From the NCBI GenBank assembly GCA_029557215.1, contig JAKPQQ010000256.1:1-52540 (forward strand): DNA of 52,540 nucleotides, given 5' to 3'. Positions within the stretch are counted from its first letter, which is position 1. The number at the start of each line of letters is the position of its first letter. Positions 44,495-52,540 of this stretch are shown piece after piece. Made by a program: the position numbers and the translations under genes. The DNA comes from Fibrobacterota bacterium (GTDB lineage Bacteria; Fibrobacterota; Fibrobacteria; UBA5070). A model generated the notes under the pieces. The model was not told the DNA's origin. It did no database searches and was given only the letters and a program-made list of their open reading frames with translations.

Positions 44495-45862
44495 TCAATC
44501 CCGGTAAGGTCCTCCAAGGACCGGGCTTTCCAGGAGAGCCCCCATGGCCTGCAACACGTCGAGCGCGGCTTTGTTCCGCTCGTGGACGGCATCCCAGTAC
44601 TTGTTCTGGAAATCGAGCAGGGTCTTGTAGGGACCGATCAACTCCTTGCCCAGCGACGGATCGAGGTCCACCTGGATGGCCACGGATTTGAGCCAGGCTT
44701 CGGCGGCATCCTTGCCCTTTTGCGCGGCCGCCTGGCGTTCGCCAAGGGTCCTGTACCGCAGCCACGCGTCGCGCAGGAGGGTTTCGAGTCCTTTGCGGGC
44801 GTAGACTTCCTTGCGCCGCAACTGGAGCCATTCCAGTTCGGCCTTGCGCACCTCGCCCAGCTGGCTCCAGAAGTTCAAGTGCCAAACCGCCCCGATCCCC
44901 AAGGCGCCGCCCACGTTGTTGATGGGGTCCGTGATCAGCACGTCCTTGTTCTGGCGATCGCGGTTGGCGACCCACGCCTTGCGGTACTGGAACTGGGCCA
45001 CCACACCAAGATCCGGTCCCAGGCTCGCGCGCTGCACGTCCACCAGGGCCTTCTTGGCTTCCAGTCCGGCCGCGAGCCGTCGCAGATCGGGGTGGGACAT
45101 GCCCAGGATCATCGAGTCGATCGCGGGAAGTTCGGGCAGCGGCTGCAACAGGCTGTCGACCAGACGCAGCGAATCGGGACTGGAAAGCCCCAGCGAAAAC
45201 GCCAACCCCTGGCGCGCGCGATCCTGGCCGAGCTTGGCTTCCTGCAGGCTCTTGTCCAGCTCGTAGCGCCCGATCCTGATCTGGAACAGGTCGGTCTGGC
45301 TCGCGTCCTCGTCGTCGTTGTCGAGCTTTTCCTGGAGGCTCGATTCCACGCTGTCGATCTTGGTCGCCGCCTCGTCGAGCATGCGGCGCATGCGGGTGGC
45401 GTACTGGAACCCGAACAGGTAGGTCAGGGCGTCCTTGACCACGCTCGCGCGGCGGGCGTCGAGTTCGGCCGACGCGACGCGCACCCCGGCCCGCGCGGCG
45501 CGCATGCCGGCGCGCAGACGTCCCACGTTCAACGGTTGCTGGACGTTGACTTCCATCTGGAAGGCGGGTCCGAGCGGCCACCACTCGTAGCGGCGGCTGG
45601 AATCCCTGCCTCCGTTGGCCAGAGGAGTGACTTCGTAGCGGAACCCGGGAGCCGGACCGAACCCGGCTTCCACCTCGAACTTGGGAAGGATCACCTTGCG
45701 CCTGAGGAGATCGATCTGGTGACGGGACCTGTCCAGATCCATCGAATCTTCGGCCAGCTGCGGCTGGTTTTGCAGGGTGCGCCGCACGACGTCGGACAGC
45801 TTGAATTCCTGGGCGACCGAAGTGGCCACGAGAGCCAGTGCGGCAGGGAGGACGAATCGCAT
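44495..45862 (-). CDS. TolC-family outer-membrane efflux protein
   Basis: This 455-residue protein has a short signal peptide (RFVLPAALALVATSVAQEF) and the repeated long helices of the TolC family. Recognisable parts are KLSDVVRRTLQNQPQLAED, RASVVKDALTYLFGFQYATRM and YKTLLDFQNKYWDAVHERNKAALDVLQAMG. TolC proteins form trimeric channels through the outer membrane and periplasm for efflux or secretion. No inner-membrane pump or adaptor is encoded nearby; the next genes downstream are MlaC-like and a membrane protein. The start codon is only 17 bases from that of a divergent outer-membrane-like gene, so the promoters must overlap the coding regions. Confidence 0.88.
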   Translation of the reverse strand: MRFVLPAALALVATSVAQEFKLSDVVRRTLQNQPQLAEDSMDLDRSRHQIDLLRRKVILPKFEVEAGFGPAPGFRYEVTPLANGGRDSSRRYEWWPLGPAFQMEVNVQQPLNVGRLRAGMRAARAGVRVASAELDARRASVVKDALTYLFGFQYATRMRRMLDEAATKIDSVESSLQEKLDNDDEDASQTDLFQIRIGRYELDKSLQEAKLGQDRARQGLAFSLGLSSPDSLRLVDSLLQPLPELPAIDSMILGMSHPDLRRLAAGLEAKKALVDVQRASLGPDLGVVAQFQYRKAWVANRDRQNKDVLITDPINNVGGALGIGAVWHLNFWSQLGEVRKAELEWLQLRRKEVYARKGLETLLRDAWLRYRTLGERQAAAQKGKDAAEAWLKSVAIQVDLDPSLGKELIGPYKTLLDFQNKYWDAVHERNKAALDVLQAMGALLESPVLGGPYRD

Positions 45863-45879
45863 GGGGCCAAAGTTAGCTC

Positions 45880-46773
45880 GTGGTGAATCTACCTTGGGCC
45901 ATCATCGTGATCCACTCGACGCTCATCGCCTCCGTCTTGTCGAATTTCGTCGCCGCGCAACAGGTGGCCGATTCGATCCATTCCGTCGCGCCCGACTCCA
46001 TGGCTTCGCCCGTTCCGGTCGCGGACACATCAGGTACGGCTCCCGATTCCCTCGCGTCCCGCCGTGTCGTGTCGGGTTCCACCGCACCGGTCGTTCCAAA
46101 ATCCGACTGGAGCGCCGAATTCTGCGTCGGGCTGGAATTTTCCGCGATCGATTTCGCCGAACGCGCCCGGTTCGCCTCGGACCTCGCCAGCGAAGCCAGC
46201 ATCTCCCGCTGGGTGGTCGACCAGCCCTACCCCGGCTCGGACATCGGCCCCACCGTCGGGCTCGAGTTCGCCTTGCGCCGCAAGGAATGGTTCCGGCTGG
46301 CCGCGGGCGGCAGTTGGCGCACCTGGTCGGCCCAGGCCGTGGCGCGCGACACCGCCAGCGGGTCGCTGCACGATCGCAGCTACGGATCGGATCTGTTCCT
46401 GGGAAGCCTTGGCGCCGATTTCCTGGTTTCGCGCTCGGTGCTGCGCCTGGATGCCGCCCGCGACGCCTACCTGGGGGCGCGATGGCTGGTGGGAGCCGGA
46501 CGTCTGAGCGGCACCGGCGACGCCTGGGGGCTTGCCATGGGGGCGTCCATGCGTGCCGGAGCCGAATTCCTGGACTGGAACCGTTGGGCCGTGAGCGCGC
46601 ACCTGGGTCTGGATTGGCTCTCGGTCCAGAGCCAGACCCCATGGAAGGATCTTCTCAAGGCGTCGTCTTCCCGCGACTTGGCCGGTTGGACCGGCGGTGG
46701 ACTGAGCCTGGGAGTGCAATTGCGTTGGGGGGCGCCTCGGGATTCCATCCCCGGGAAGGCTCAGAAGAAGTAA
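45880..46773 (+). CDS. putative outer-membrane beta-barrel protein
   Basis: This protein of about 297 residues has an N-terminal hydrophobic signal-like segment (AIIVIHSTLIASVLSNFVAAQ), a Ser/Pro/Val-rich linker to about residue 75, and then alternating amphipathic strands (DIGPTVGLEFALRRKEWFRLAAGGSW, LGADFLVSRSVLRLDA, GGGLSLGVQLRWG). The pattern suggests an outer-membrane barrel, but I recognise no family. The start is uncertain: GTG 45880, GTG 45883 and GTG 45907 are all in frame, without a clear ribosome-binding site. The gene is divergent from the TolC gene, and its end overlaps the convergent toxin gene by 13 bases. Confidence 0.6.
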   Translation: MVNLPWAIIVIHSTLIASVLSNFVAAQQVADSIHSVAPDSMASPVPVADTSGTAPDSLASRRVVSGSTAPVVPKSDWSAEFCVGLEFSAIDFAERARFASDLASEASISRWVVDQPYPGSDIGPTVGLEFALRRKEWFRLAAGGSWRTWSAQAVARDTASGSLHDRSYGSDLFLGSLGADFLVSRSVLRLDAARDAYLGARWLVGAGRLSGTGDAWGLAMGASMRAGAEFLDWNRWAVSAHLGLDWLSVQSQTPWKDLLKASSSRDLAGWTGGGLSLGVQLRWGAPRDSIPGKAQKK

Positions 46774-47156
46774 CGGATTCCTTCCAGCGAAGCCAGCGCA
46801 GGGTTCCAGGTCGCCAGCTCCAGGTCCAATTCCAGAGCCGTGGCGGCGATCAACCGATCGATGGTATCCAGTTGCGTAGATGCAGGAAACCGAATCGATT
46901 TGGCCACGATCGAAGAACTCAAAGGCAACGAAACCGCCAAGCTTTCTCGCATGGCTTTATCCAGCCAGACCTGAACAGGCAACGGGAATCGCAATTGCCC
47001 GGTTCGCAATTCTTTGGCGATTTCCACCAAGCTGGCGTCGGAAATCGCGATTCGCCCTTTGGCCTGATCCAACAACGACGCACGCTCGGTGCCCAATCGG
47101 GGGTCTTGAGCCATCCAAGCCACAAAAAGGGGGGTGTCCACCAGAACCAAGCTCAT
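46761..47156 (-). CDS. PIN-domain ribonuclease toxin (VapC-like)
   Basis: This 131-residue protein is a PIN domain: VLVDTPLFVAWM with the first catalytic Asp, SDASLVEIAKEL with the conserved Glu, and LDTIDRLIAATALELDLELATWN. The last catalytic position, usually Asp, is Asn in ATWNPAL, which may reduce activity. VapC-type toxins cut RNA and are held inactive by their antitoxin. The ATG overlaps the TGA of the antitoxin gene by four bases (ATGA, 47153-47156), the usual arrangement. It is the last gene of a five-gene minus-strand run that includes a SprT-like protease and RNase HII. Confidence 0.85.
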   Translation of the reverse strand: MSLVLVDTPLFVAWMAQDPRLGTERASLLDQAKGRIAISDASLVEIAKELRTGQLRFPLPVQVWLDKAMRESLAVSLPLSSSIVAKSIRFPASTQLDTIDRLIAATALELDLELATWNPALASLEGIRYFF

Positions 47157-47347
47157 TTCCAGTCTCCGCGCATGACCACGCCAGCCAATGGGTTGGGCAT
47201 CTCCTCCCAATCTGGCCGCACGGCCGTGACTTGAGCGATCTCCTTTCCTCGTTTGGTCAGGATGATCTGACCACCTTCGTGGTGAAGATCATCGAGCAAG
47301 GCAAGGCAACGGGCTTTGAACTCTCCAACGCCTATCTTCATGACCAT
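47153..47347 (-). CDS. Phd/YefM-family antitoxin
   Basis: This 64-residue protein shows the antitoxin N-terminal DNA-binding fold: KIGVGEFKARCLALLDDLHHEGGQIILTKRGKEIAQVTAV. The short C-terminal tail (WEEMPNPLAGVVMRG) is expected to wrap the toxin. Such antitoxins repress their own promoter and neutralise the partner. Starts at ATG 47347 and ATG 47341 are both possible; no Shine-Dalgarno is evident. Only nine bases separate it from the stop of the SprT-like gene, so there is no room for a separate promoter unless it lies in that gene. Confidence 0.88.
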   Translation of the reverse strand: MVMKIGVGEFKARCLALLDDLHHEGGQIILTKRGKEIAQVTAVRPDWEEMPNPLAGVVMRGDWK

Positions 47348-47356
47348 AATAGTCGT

Positions 47357-48226
47357 TTATTTTTGACCTAAACGCAACCCCTTGCGCAAAATCCGTAGTT
47401 CACGATGCAAATGCTTGGCCTCCCACTCGCGCCAAGCGGCAAATCCGGCGTAGCGGCGCTCGGCTTCCCGAAAGGCCTTGTGATGAACATGGCGACGCGA
47501 ACCCTGCCCAGCCTTGGGTGGGTAGGCGATGTGGCACATCTCGTGGAACAACACACCTTCCACAGCCACCTGCGGCACCCCGGGAGCATCGTACGCCCTC
47601 GATATAGTCAGAATATGATGACTTACTTGGTCTTTTTGGATTTTTCGATGCGTCGACAATCCCCCCAACTGGGGGGACCAACGCACCACGGCCTGCAACT
47701 GCCCCTCAAAATAGGTGCGGTTCAAGTTGTCGAAGAGTTCGCGCAAATCCCAGGTCAACCCTTTGGCATAGCCTTTGGGAATCTTGTCGGGTGCATGGGG
47801 CGACAACCATTCGAACAAACGCGTCTGGGCTTCCAGTTTGCGACGCCTCGATACAGGGGACGGATGCGTGACCGAATGAATCCACAACAACATGTCTTGC
47901 CGAATGGAATCTGGGGCCGACATGAAAACCTTGGGCAATTGGCAAACCAATCGCCCTTTGGATTTGTTCAATCGCCAGGTTTTTTGAAGTCTCGGCAAAA
48001 ATTCAAACCGAATCTCCGGGCTCAGTTGATTCCAAACCTCCAACGATCCGGAATCGGAATCGGAATTCAAATTTGCGAAAGACTTGGATTCCTGCCCGGC
48101 CTTGCCCCCCTTTGCCGCCCGAGCGTCACCCACGAGATCGAGCACCGAGCGGGGCTCGGGATCTGGATCGGGTGTCGGCTCGAACAACCCCAGGAGCAAT
48201 TGGATCGGTTTTTTCCAGTTCGTCAC
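47357..48226 (-). CDS. SprT-like zinc metalloprotease domain protein
   Basis: This is a 289-residue protein. The C-terminal 130 residues are SprT-like: LRELFDNLNRTYFEGQLQAVVRWSP, then the zinc motif HEMCH in VLFHEMCHIAYPP, followed by HHKAFREAERRY with further histidines. SprT/SPRTN-type domains cut proteins, in eukaryotes those crosslinked to DNA; the bacterial role is unclear. The N-terminal half is Ser/Asp-rich, then helical. The start is GTG at 48226 (VTNWKKP), 14 bases after the RNase HII stop; longer readings fall into antisense sequence. It sits in a run with RNase HII, which could hint at nucleic-acid repair, but this is inference. Confidence 0.75.
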   Translation of the reverse strand: MTNWKKPIQLLLGLFEPTPDPDPEPRSVLDLVGDARAAKGGKAGQESKSFANLNSDSDSGSLEVWNQLSPEIRFEFLPRLQKTWRLNKSKGRLVCQLPKVFMSAPDSIRQDMLLWIHSVTHPSPVSRRRKLEAQTRLFEWLSPHAPDKIPKGYAKGLTWDLRELFDNLNRTYFEGQLQAVVRWSPQLGGLSTHRKIQKDQVSHHILTISRAYDAPGVPQVAVEGVLFHEMCHIAYPPKAGQGSRRHVHHKAFREAERRYAGFAAWREWEAKHLHRELRILRKGLRLGQK

Positions 48227-48240
48227 GGACGGAGATCTAT

Positions 48241-48867
48241 TTACAAGTCCATCCGCAGTTCTTCGATGCGTTTGCGCACCGGGCCGAACGTTTTGCGATG
48301 GATCGGGCACGGGCCGAGCTCCCAGAGCGCCTTGAGGTGGCTGGGGGTGGGATACCCCATGTGCACCGCGAACCCGTACCCTGGCCAGACCGCGTCCTGC
48401 TCCACCATCAGGCGGTCGCGACAGGTCTTGGCCAGCACCGACGCGGCGGCGATCGAAGCGATCTTGCCGTCGCCTTCCACCACCGCAAGCTGGGTGGTGG
48501 GCCAGTCCGGGATCGTGCGGTTGCCGTCGACCACCACCGCCTTGGGGACAATGGAAAGCCCCTCCAGGGCCCGACGCATGGCCAGGAACGTGGCCTGGAG
48601 GATGTTGATCGAATCGATTTCTTCCTGGGTGGCCACTCCGATGGCCCAGCTCAGGCACGAGCCCTTGATTTCGTCTTCCAGAGCTTGGCGCTTGAGGGCG
48701 GTGAGCTTCTTGGAATCGTTCAGACCGCCCAAGGTCCAGCCATCGGGAGCCAGCACCGCGGCGGCCACCACCGGCCCGGCCAGCGGGCCTCGGCCGGCCT
48801 CGTCGACCCCTGCGACCGGTCTTGGCAAGGAAGGATCGGGATCGGCCAGGACCAGGGAAGGCTTCAC
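48241..48867 (-). CDS. rnhB: ribonuclease HII
   Basis: RNase HII cuts the RNA strand of RNA/DNA hybrids and single ribonucleotides in DNA. The 208-residue protein carries the catalytic D22-E23 in AGVDEAGRGPLAGPVVAAAV, LNDSKKLTALKR, VVVDGNRTIP and SIAAASVLAKTCRDRLM with the remaining acids. The end HRKTFGPVRKRIEEL is also typical. The start is GTG at 48867, overlapping the TGA of the FlgM-like gene (GTGA, 48864-48867). A SprT-like gene follows after 14 bases. It is divergent from the dnaG-sigma factor genes. Confidence 0.95.
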   Translation of the reverse strand: MKPSLVLADPDPSLPRPVAGVDEAGRGPLAGPVVAAAVLAPDGWTLGGLNDSKKLTALKRQALEDEIKGSCLSWAIGVATQEEIDSINILQATFLAMRRALEGLSIVPKAVVVDGNRTIPDWPTTQLAVVEGDGKIASIAAASVLAKTCRDRLMVEQDAVWPGYGFAVHMGYPTPSHLKALWELGPCPIHRKTFGPVRKRIEELRMDL

Positions 48868-49223
48868 CCGGCCACCATGAACCTGGCCAGCCGCAGCGCG
48901 ATTTCGTCGACCATGAAGGGTTCCACCTTGTACTGCCCTTGATGCAGCAGGACTTCCAGCCGGTCGATCCGATCGAGCTTGTCCTGATCCCATTGCGAAC
49001 GCGGCGCCGCGATGGGCACTTGTGGCGGTTCGATCTTGGGCGAGGGGGCCAGGGCCTCCTGCAAGGCCAGGGCGCCTTCGGACAGGTCCAGATTGTCGGT
49101 GGTCTCCGGAATCGGGTGCTTGGACGCCTCGACCGGAGTCGAGACGGTCTTGGCGGTCTGGGGCGATGGCTTGGCGGCGTTGGTCGCCACGACCGCCGCC
49201 GCGGAAGAAACGTTGGCGTTCAT
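48864..49223 (-). CDS. FlgM-like anti-sigma factor domain protein
   Basis: This 119-residue protein has a long Ala/Pro/Thr-rich, probably disordered N-terminal part. Its C-terminal segment, RIDRLEVLLHQGQYKVEPFMVDEIALRLARFM, resembles FlgM, where this helical part binds the flagellar sigma factor. The match is short, so the family call is tentative. There are no flagellar genes in the window. GGGGGGAT lies seven bases before the ATG at 49223. Its TGA overlaps the rnhB GTG. Divergent dnaG starts 183 bases away. Confidence 0.5.
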   Translation of the reverse strand: MNANVSSAAAVVATNAAKPSPQTAKTVSTPVEASKHPIPETTDNLDLSEGALALQEALAPSPKIEPPQVPIAAPRSQWDQDKLDRIDRLEVLLHQGQYKVEPFMVDEIALRLARFMVAG

Positions 49224-49406
49224 GATCCGATCCCCCCTTTCCAGGCGCTCCCCCCGAATCTCCCACGAAGACCGGAGCTCCCCATTCAGATATCGCCATG
49301 GACGGGACGGAACTTTAGCTCCTTTTCCCGTTACCGTCGGCGGGCACTCCGGGAAATGCCGACCAGGTGTTCCGGCCGCTGTGGCGATGGTGCATCTTTC
49401 CGAGGT

Positions 49407-51224
49407 ATGGGTCCCTTCGAACAAGCCAGGGAGGAAATCCGCTCCCGGGCCGACATCGTGTCCGTGGTGGGGCGCCATGTGCCCCTCAAGCGCCGCGGGT
49501 CCTACCACGTGGGACGCTGCCCGTTCCACGACGACCGTTCCCCCTCGCTGCACGTGAACCCGCAGCTGGGGATCTACAAATGCTTCGTGTGCGGGGCCGG
49601 CGGGGACGTGTTCAAGTTCCTGATGGAACACGAACACATGAACTTCCGCGAAGCAATGGAGCAGCTGGCCCACGAGACCGGCGTGCAGCTTCCGGAACGT
49701 ACGGCCCCCGACCCGGCGGCCCAGGCGCTTTCGCAGGCGGCCCGTTCCGCCCTGGACTGGGCCATGGCGTGGTTCCACGAACGGCTCCTGGAAACCCCCA
49801 AGGTCCTGGAGTACGCCCGCTCCCGCGGGATGTCGGATTCCGACATCGCCGATTTCCGGATCGGGTTCGCACCCGGAGGCGACACCATGCTCGCCGCCGC
49901 TCCCGCCGCCGGACACGGCAGAGAAGCCTTGGTGGCCGCGGGGCTGGCCGTGCGCACGGATTCGGGCCACTGGCGCGACCGGTTCCGGCTGCGGCTGGTC
50001 TTTCCGCTGCTGGATCTTTCCAAGCGACCCATCGGGTTCGCGGGGCGCAACCTGCAATCGGGCAAGCCCGACATCCCCAAGTACCTGAACAGCCCCGAAA
50101 CCGAATTCTACCGCAAGAGCCATTTCCTGTACGGGCTTTCGCACTCGCGCCAGGAGGCCGCCAAGCAGGGCGAGGTCGTGGTGGTGGAAGGCTACATGGA
50201 CTGGATGGCGCTCTGGCGCCACGGCCTGCGCAACGTGGTGGCCGCATCCGGAACCGCCTTCACCAAGGACCAGGCCAAGCTCCTGGCGCGCCAGGCCAAG
50301 CGGGTGGTGTGTTTCTTCGACGGCGACAAGGCGGGCATCCAGGCCGCCGAACGCAGCCTCCCCGTGCTTTTGACCGAAGGCCTGGAGGTTCGGGTGGCCA
50401 ACCTGGAAGGCACCGAAGCCAAGGACCCCGACGAACTCCTGAAATCCAAGGGCGCCGACGCCTTGCGCGAACGGATCTCGGGCGCGCGCCACTGGGTGGA
50501 TTTCCTCCTGGACGGATTCTGGAAAAACCACCCGAGGCCCTCGCCCGACCAGCGGGCCGACTTCCTGCGGCGCATCCACGCGCTCCTGGGGGCGATCCCC
50601 GACGCCGCGCTGCGCGAACAGTGCGTGCAGGCCGCCGCGCCGTTCCTGGAACGGCTGGGCATCCGGGAGTCGGACCTGCGCGAGACCCTGAAGAACGGCG
50701 TTCCACCGCCGCCGGCCGCCCCGGCGGGACCCGCTTGGCGCAACCAGGACGTGCACACCGGACAGAAAAAGGACATACTGACCGGAATTCGTCGTGCGGA
50801 GGCCCAATTCGTGCATCTGGTGCTGTCACATCCCGTCCTGGTCCTCGATGCCCGCGACCACGTGCATCCGTCGGATCTTGTCGAGCCCCGCTGCCGGGCG
50901 CTCTGGGACATGCTCTGCGCGCAGTCGGAAATCGACAACGCGCCGCCGGACCCCAAATCTTTCGCCGCCGGACTCGATTCCTCCCTTGCCGGATTCGTGG
51001 CGGAACTGTTTCAATTGTTCGAAGGCAAACCGGACGAGATGGTGGGCCGCAAGGAGCTCGACGATTTCGTGAGGGACCTGATGGCGCGGAAACTCAAGGA
51101 AAAGCGCAGGAAGCTGGCAGCGGCATTCCGGATCGCAGGCGAATCGAATCCTTCGAAGCTCGACGAGATGAACCAACTCCTGGCGCAGGAAGCCGCAATT
51201 TTTTCCACTAGGACGGACACGTGA
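49407..51224 (+). CDS. dnaG: DNA primase
   Basis: DnaG makes RNA primers at the replication fork. The 605-residue protein has the N-terminal zinc-binding domain (GRCPFHDDRSPSLHVNP, then YKCFVCGAGGDVFKFLM), the catalytic TOPRIM domain (VVVVEGYMD, VVCFFDGDKAGIQAAERSL, KDPDELLK), and a C-terminal helicase-interaction region after about residue 430. ATG 49407 is close to an upstream GAGG (three bases), which is tight. Its TGA overlaps the GTG of the sigma factor gene (GTGA, 51221-51224), so dnaG and rpoD are co-translated, as in the macromolecular synthesis operon. No rpsU precedes it. Confidence 0.97.
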   Translation: MGPFEQAREEIRSRADIVSVVGRHVPLKRRGSYHVGRCPFHDDRSPSLHVNPQLGIYKCFVCGAGGDVFKFLMEHEHMNFREAMEQLAHETGVQLPERTAPDPAAQALSQAARSALDWAMAWFHERLLETPKVLEYARSRGMSDSDIADFRIGFAPGGDTMLAAAPAAGHGREALVAAGLAVRTDSGHWRDRFRLRLVFPLLDLSKRPIGFAGRNLQSGKPDIPKYLNSPETEFYRKSHFLYGLSHSRQEAAKQGEVVVVEGYMDWMALWRHGLRNVVAASGTAFTKDQAKLLARQAKRVVCFFDGDKAGIQAAERSLPVLLTEGLEVRVANLEGTEAKDPDELLKSKGADALRERISGARHWVDFLLDGFWKNHPRPSPDQRADFLRRIHALLGAIPDAALREQCVQAAAPFLERLGIRESDLRETLKNGVPPPPAAPAGPAWRNQDVHTGQKKDILTGIRRAEAQFVHLVLSHPVLVLDARDHVHPSDLVEPRCRALWDMLCAQSEIDNAPPDPKSFAAGLDSSLAGFVAELFQLFEGKPDEMVGRKELDDFVRDLMARKLKEKRRKLAAAFRIAGESNPSKLDEMNQLLAQEAAIFSTRTDT

Positions 51225-52540
51225 ACACTCCAGATCCCAAGATCGTTCGGCGCCTCGAGAAGACCGCCCGGGTCCAGGGCTTCCTGCATTCCAACCAGGT
51301 GAGCTCGCTCACCCAGGACGACGACCAGGCGCAGCTTCTGATGGAACTGTTCCGGCGCCGCGGCGTGAACATCACCGCCGGGCATTCGCGCCACATGAAC
51401 ATGGACCTGCCCCAGCGCAGGTCCACCAACGGGCAGGGCCGGTTCTGGGACCCCACCTGGGTGTACCTCAACAGCGTGGGCCGCGTGGCCTTGCTCTCCC
51501 GCGAAGAGGAAGTCGCCATCGCCCGGCGCATCGACCAGGTGCAGCAAAGGATACTCGGGATCCTGTTCCACGACATGCGCATCCTCAAGGAGGTCGTGCA
51601 CCTGTGCGAGCAGGTGGAACGCGAGGAGATCCGCATCGAGGAGATCTGCCAGATCGACAACGACGCCTGGACCGATTCCAAGGTGTACGAACGCGAGAAG
51701 GAACGGATCCTGTCGCGGCTGGGCGATCTGCGCAAGTCGCTGACCGGCGCCGGCCGCAAACCTTCCGAGCAGGCCCAGCAGGCGGCCCTGGCCGTGGGGC
51801 TTTCGGCACGGCAGATCGACCGCCTCACGCGGCTGTGGAAGACCCTGGTGGAGGACGACGAGCGCGCCCGCGACGACATGCTGACCGTGCGGCAGTGGGA
51901 AAGCGTGCGCGACCAGGCCAAGGAAGAGATCGTGGAGGCCAACGTGCGCCTGGTGGTGAGCATCGCCAAGCGCTACAGCCAGAAGGGCATGGAGCTGATC
52001 GACCTGATCCAGGAAGGCAACCAGGGACTGATCCGCGCGGTGGAGAACTTCGACTACAGCAAGGGCTTCAAGTTCAGCACCTACGCCACCTGGTGGATCA
52101 AGCAGAGCATCACCCGAGCGATCGCCGACAAGGGCAAGATCATCCGCATCCCCGCCAACATGCTCGACAGCATCCGCCGCATCCTGCGGATCGCCCGCGA
52201 GCTGCAGTCCAAGACCGGGATGGCGCCATCTCCGGAAGAGATCGCCCAGGCCGCCGGCGTGGACATCGACAAGGTGAACATCGCCCTGGAGACCTCGCAG
52301 GATCCCGTCAGCCTGGATTCGTGGACGAGTTCCGACCAGTCCAGCCGCATCGGGGACTTCATCGAGGACAAGACCATCGAGGCCCCGTGGCAAGCGGTGC
52401 AGACGCGCCTGCTCAAGGAGCAGATCGACACCGTGCTCAACGGGCTGGAAGAAAAGGAACGCCAGATCATCCGGCTGCGGTTCGGGCTGGACGACGGCCA
52501 GGCCAGCACCCTCAAGGAGATCGGCGAACGGTTCGGGATC
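51221..52540 (+). CDS. rpoD: primary-type RNA polymerase sigma factor (3' partial)
   Basis: 440 codons are visible and the gene runs off the window. Region 1.2 appears as DPTWVYLNSVGRVALLSREEEVAIARRID, region 2 as EANVRLVVSIAKRYSQKGMELIDLIQEGNQGLIRAVENFDY and KFSTYATWWIKQSITRAIAD, region 3 as SPEEIAQAAGVDIDKVN, and region 4 begins with EEKERQIIRLRFGLDDG. The full set of regions and the coupling to dnaG indicate the housekeeping sigma factor, although RIPANMLDSIRRILRIAREL differs somewhat from usual RpoD text. The start is GTG, overlapping the dnaG TGA by four bases. Region 4.2, which contacts the -35 element, is beyond the edge. Confidence 0.9.
   Translation, partial: MNTPDPKIVRRLEKTARVQGFLHSNQVSSLTQDDDQAQLLMELFRRRGVNITAGHSRHMNMDLPQRRSTNGQGRFWDPTWVYLNSVGRVALLSREEEVAIARRIDQVQQRILGILFHDMRILKEVVHLCEQVEREEIRIEEICQIDNDAWTDSKVYEREKERILSRLGDLRKSLTGAGRKPSEQAQQAALAVGLSARQIDRLTRLWKTLVEDDERARDDMLTVRQWESVRDQAKEEIVEANVRLVVSIAKRYSQKGMELIDLIQEGNQGLIRAVENFDYSKGFKFSTYATWWIKQSITRAIADKGKIIRIPANMLDSIRRILRIARELQSKTGMAPSPEEIAQAAGVDIDKVNIALETSQDPVSLDSWTSSDQSSRIGDFIEDKTIEAPWQAVQTRLLKEQIDTVLNGLEEKERQIIRLRFGLDDGQASTLKEIGERFGI

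Overview
The window is a GC-rich, gene-dense bacterial chromosome segment, apparently from a member of the Fibrobacterota. The best taxonomic clue is a TIGR02147-type protein (15877-16725) overlapping a downstream lipoprotein gene, a pairing I associate with Fibrobacter-like genomes. A secreted PL1 pectate lyase, two further lipoproteins and several outer-membrane proteins fit a Gram-negative degrader of plant polysaccharide. The GC content is well above that of Fibrobacter succinogenes, so an uncultured or environmental relative is more likely. The assignment is inference from gene content.

Layout, left to right. (1) 1-5.2 kb: a peptide-modification operon of a DUF2126 protein (5' end outside the window), a circularly permuted ATP-grasp/alpha-E fusion and a transglutaminase. 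(2) 5.2-14.6 kb: a repeat-rich gap, two overlapping M16 peptidase genes, a divergent pectate lyase, an RHS remnant beside an Rpn/YhgA-like gene, an XPB-type helicase and a response-regulator/histidine-kinase hybrid. (3) 14.6-21.5 kb: lipoprotein plus TIGR02147 protein, then a SWIM/SNF2 pair. (4) 21.7-22.1 kb: tRNA-Val(CAC) and tRNA-Ala(CGC). (5) 22.1-28.7 kb: HDOD protein, LigA, a CDF metal exporter divergent from rubredoxin, a lipoprotein and a POTRA/barrel protein. (6) 28.7-36 kb: Rrf2 regulator, cysH-cysD-cysNC, an E1-like enzyme, a JAMM protease and glyA. (7) 36-38.9 kb: a membrane protein, a trehalose-phosphatase-like HAD protein and a tRNA-dihydrouridine synthase. (8) 38.9-45.9 kb, minus strand: TolC, MlaC-like, membrane protein, PfkB kinase, PtsP and a TIGR01212 radical SAM protein. 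(9) 45.9-52.5 kb: an outer-membrane-like protein, a VapBC-type pair, a SprT-like protease, RNase HII, a FlgM-like protein, and dnaG overlapping a primary-sigma gene cut by the window edge.

How the genes work together. CysD with the CysN/CysC fusion activates sulfate to PAPS and CysH reduces it. An Rrf2 regulator without an obvious Fe-S cysteine set stands in front. The following E1-like and JAMM genes look like the activation and release halves of a ubiquitin-like or sulfur-carrier pathway whose carrier protein is not in the window. The minus-strand set at 39-46 kb is so tightly packed (GTGA overlap, abutting TAG/ATG, 11-base overlap) that it is probably co-transcribed, linking a phosphotransferase, a sugar/nucleoside kinase and envelope proteins.

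Most of the window is housekeeping or conserved-hypothetical sequence. I see no prophage, insertion sequence, CRISPR array or obvious defence island. The points most worth following are the E1-JAMM pair with its unrecognised N-terminal domain, the overlapping promoter/operator between the Rrf2 and barrel genes, a Fur-like site in the CDF/rubredoxin gap, the PtsP-centred operon, and several repeat elements, one of which has been captured into a protein C-terminus.
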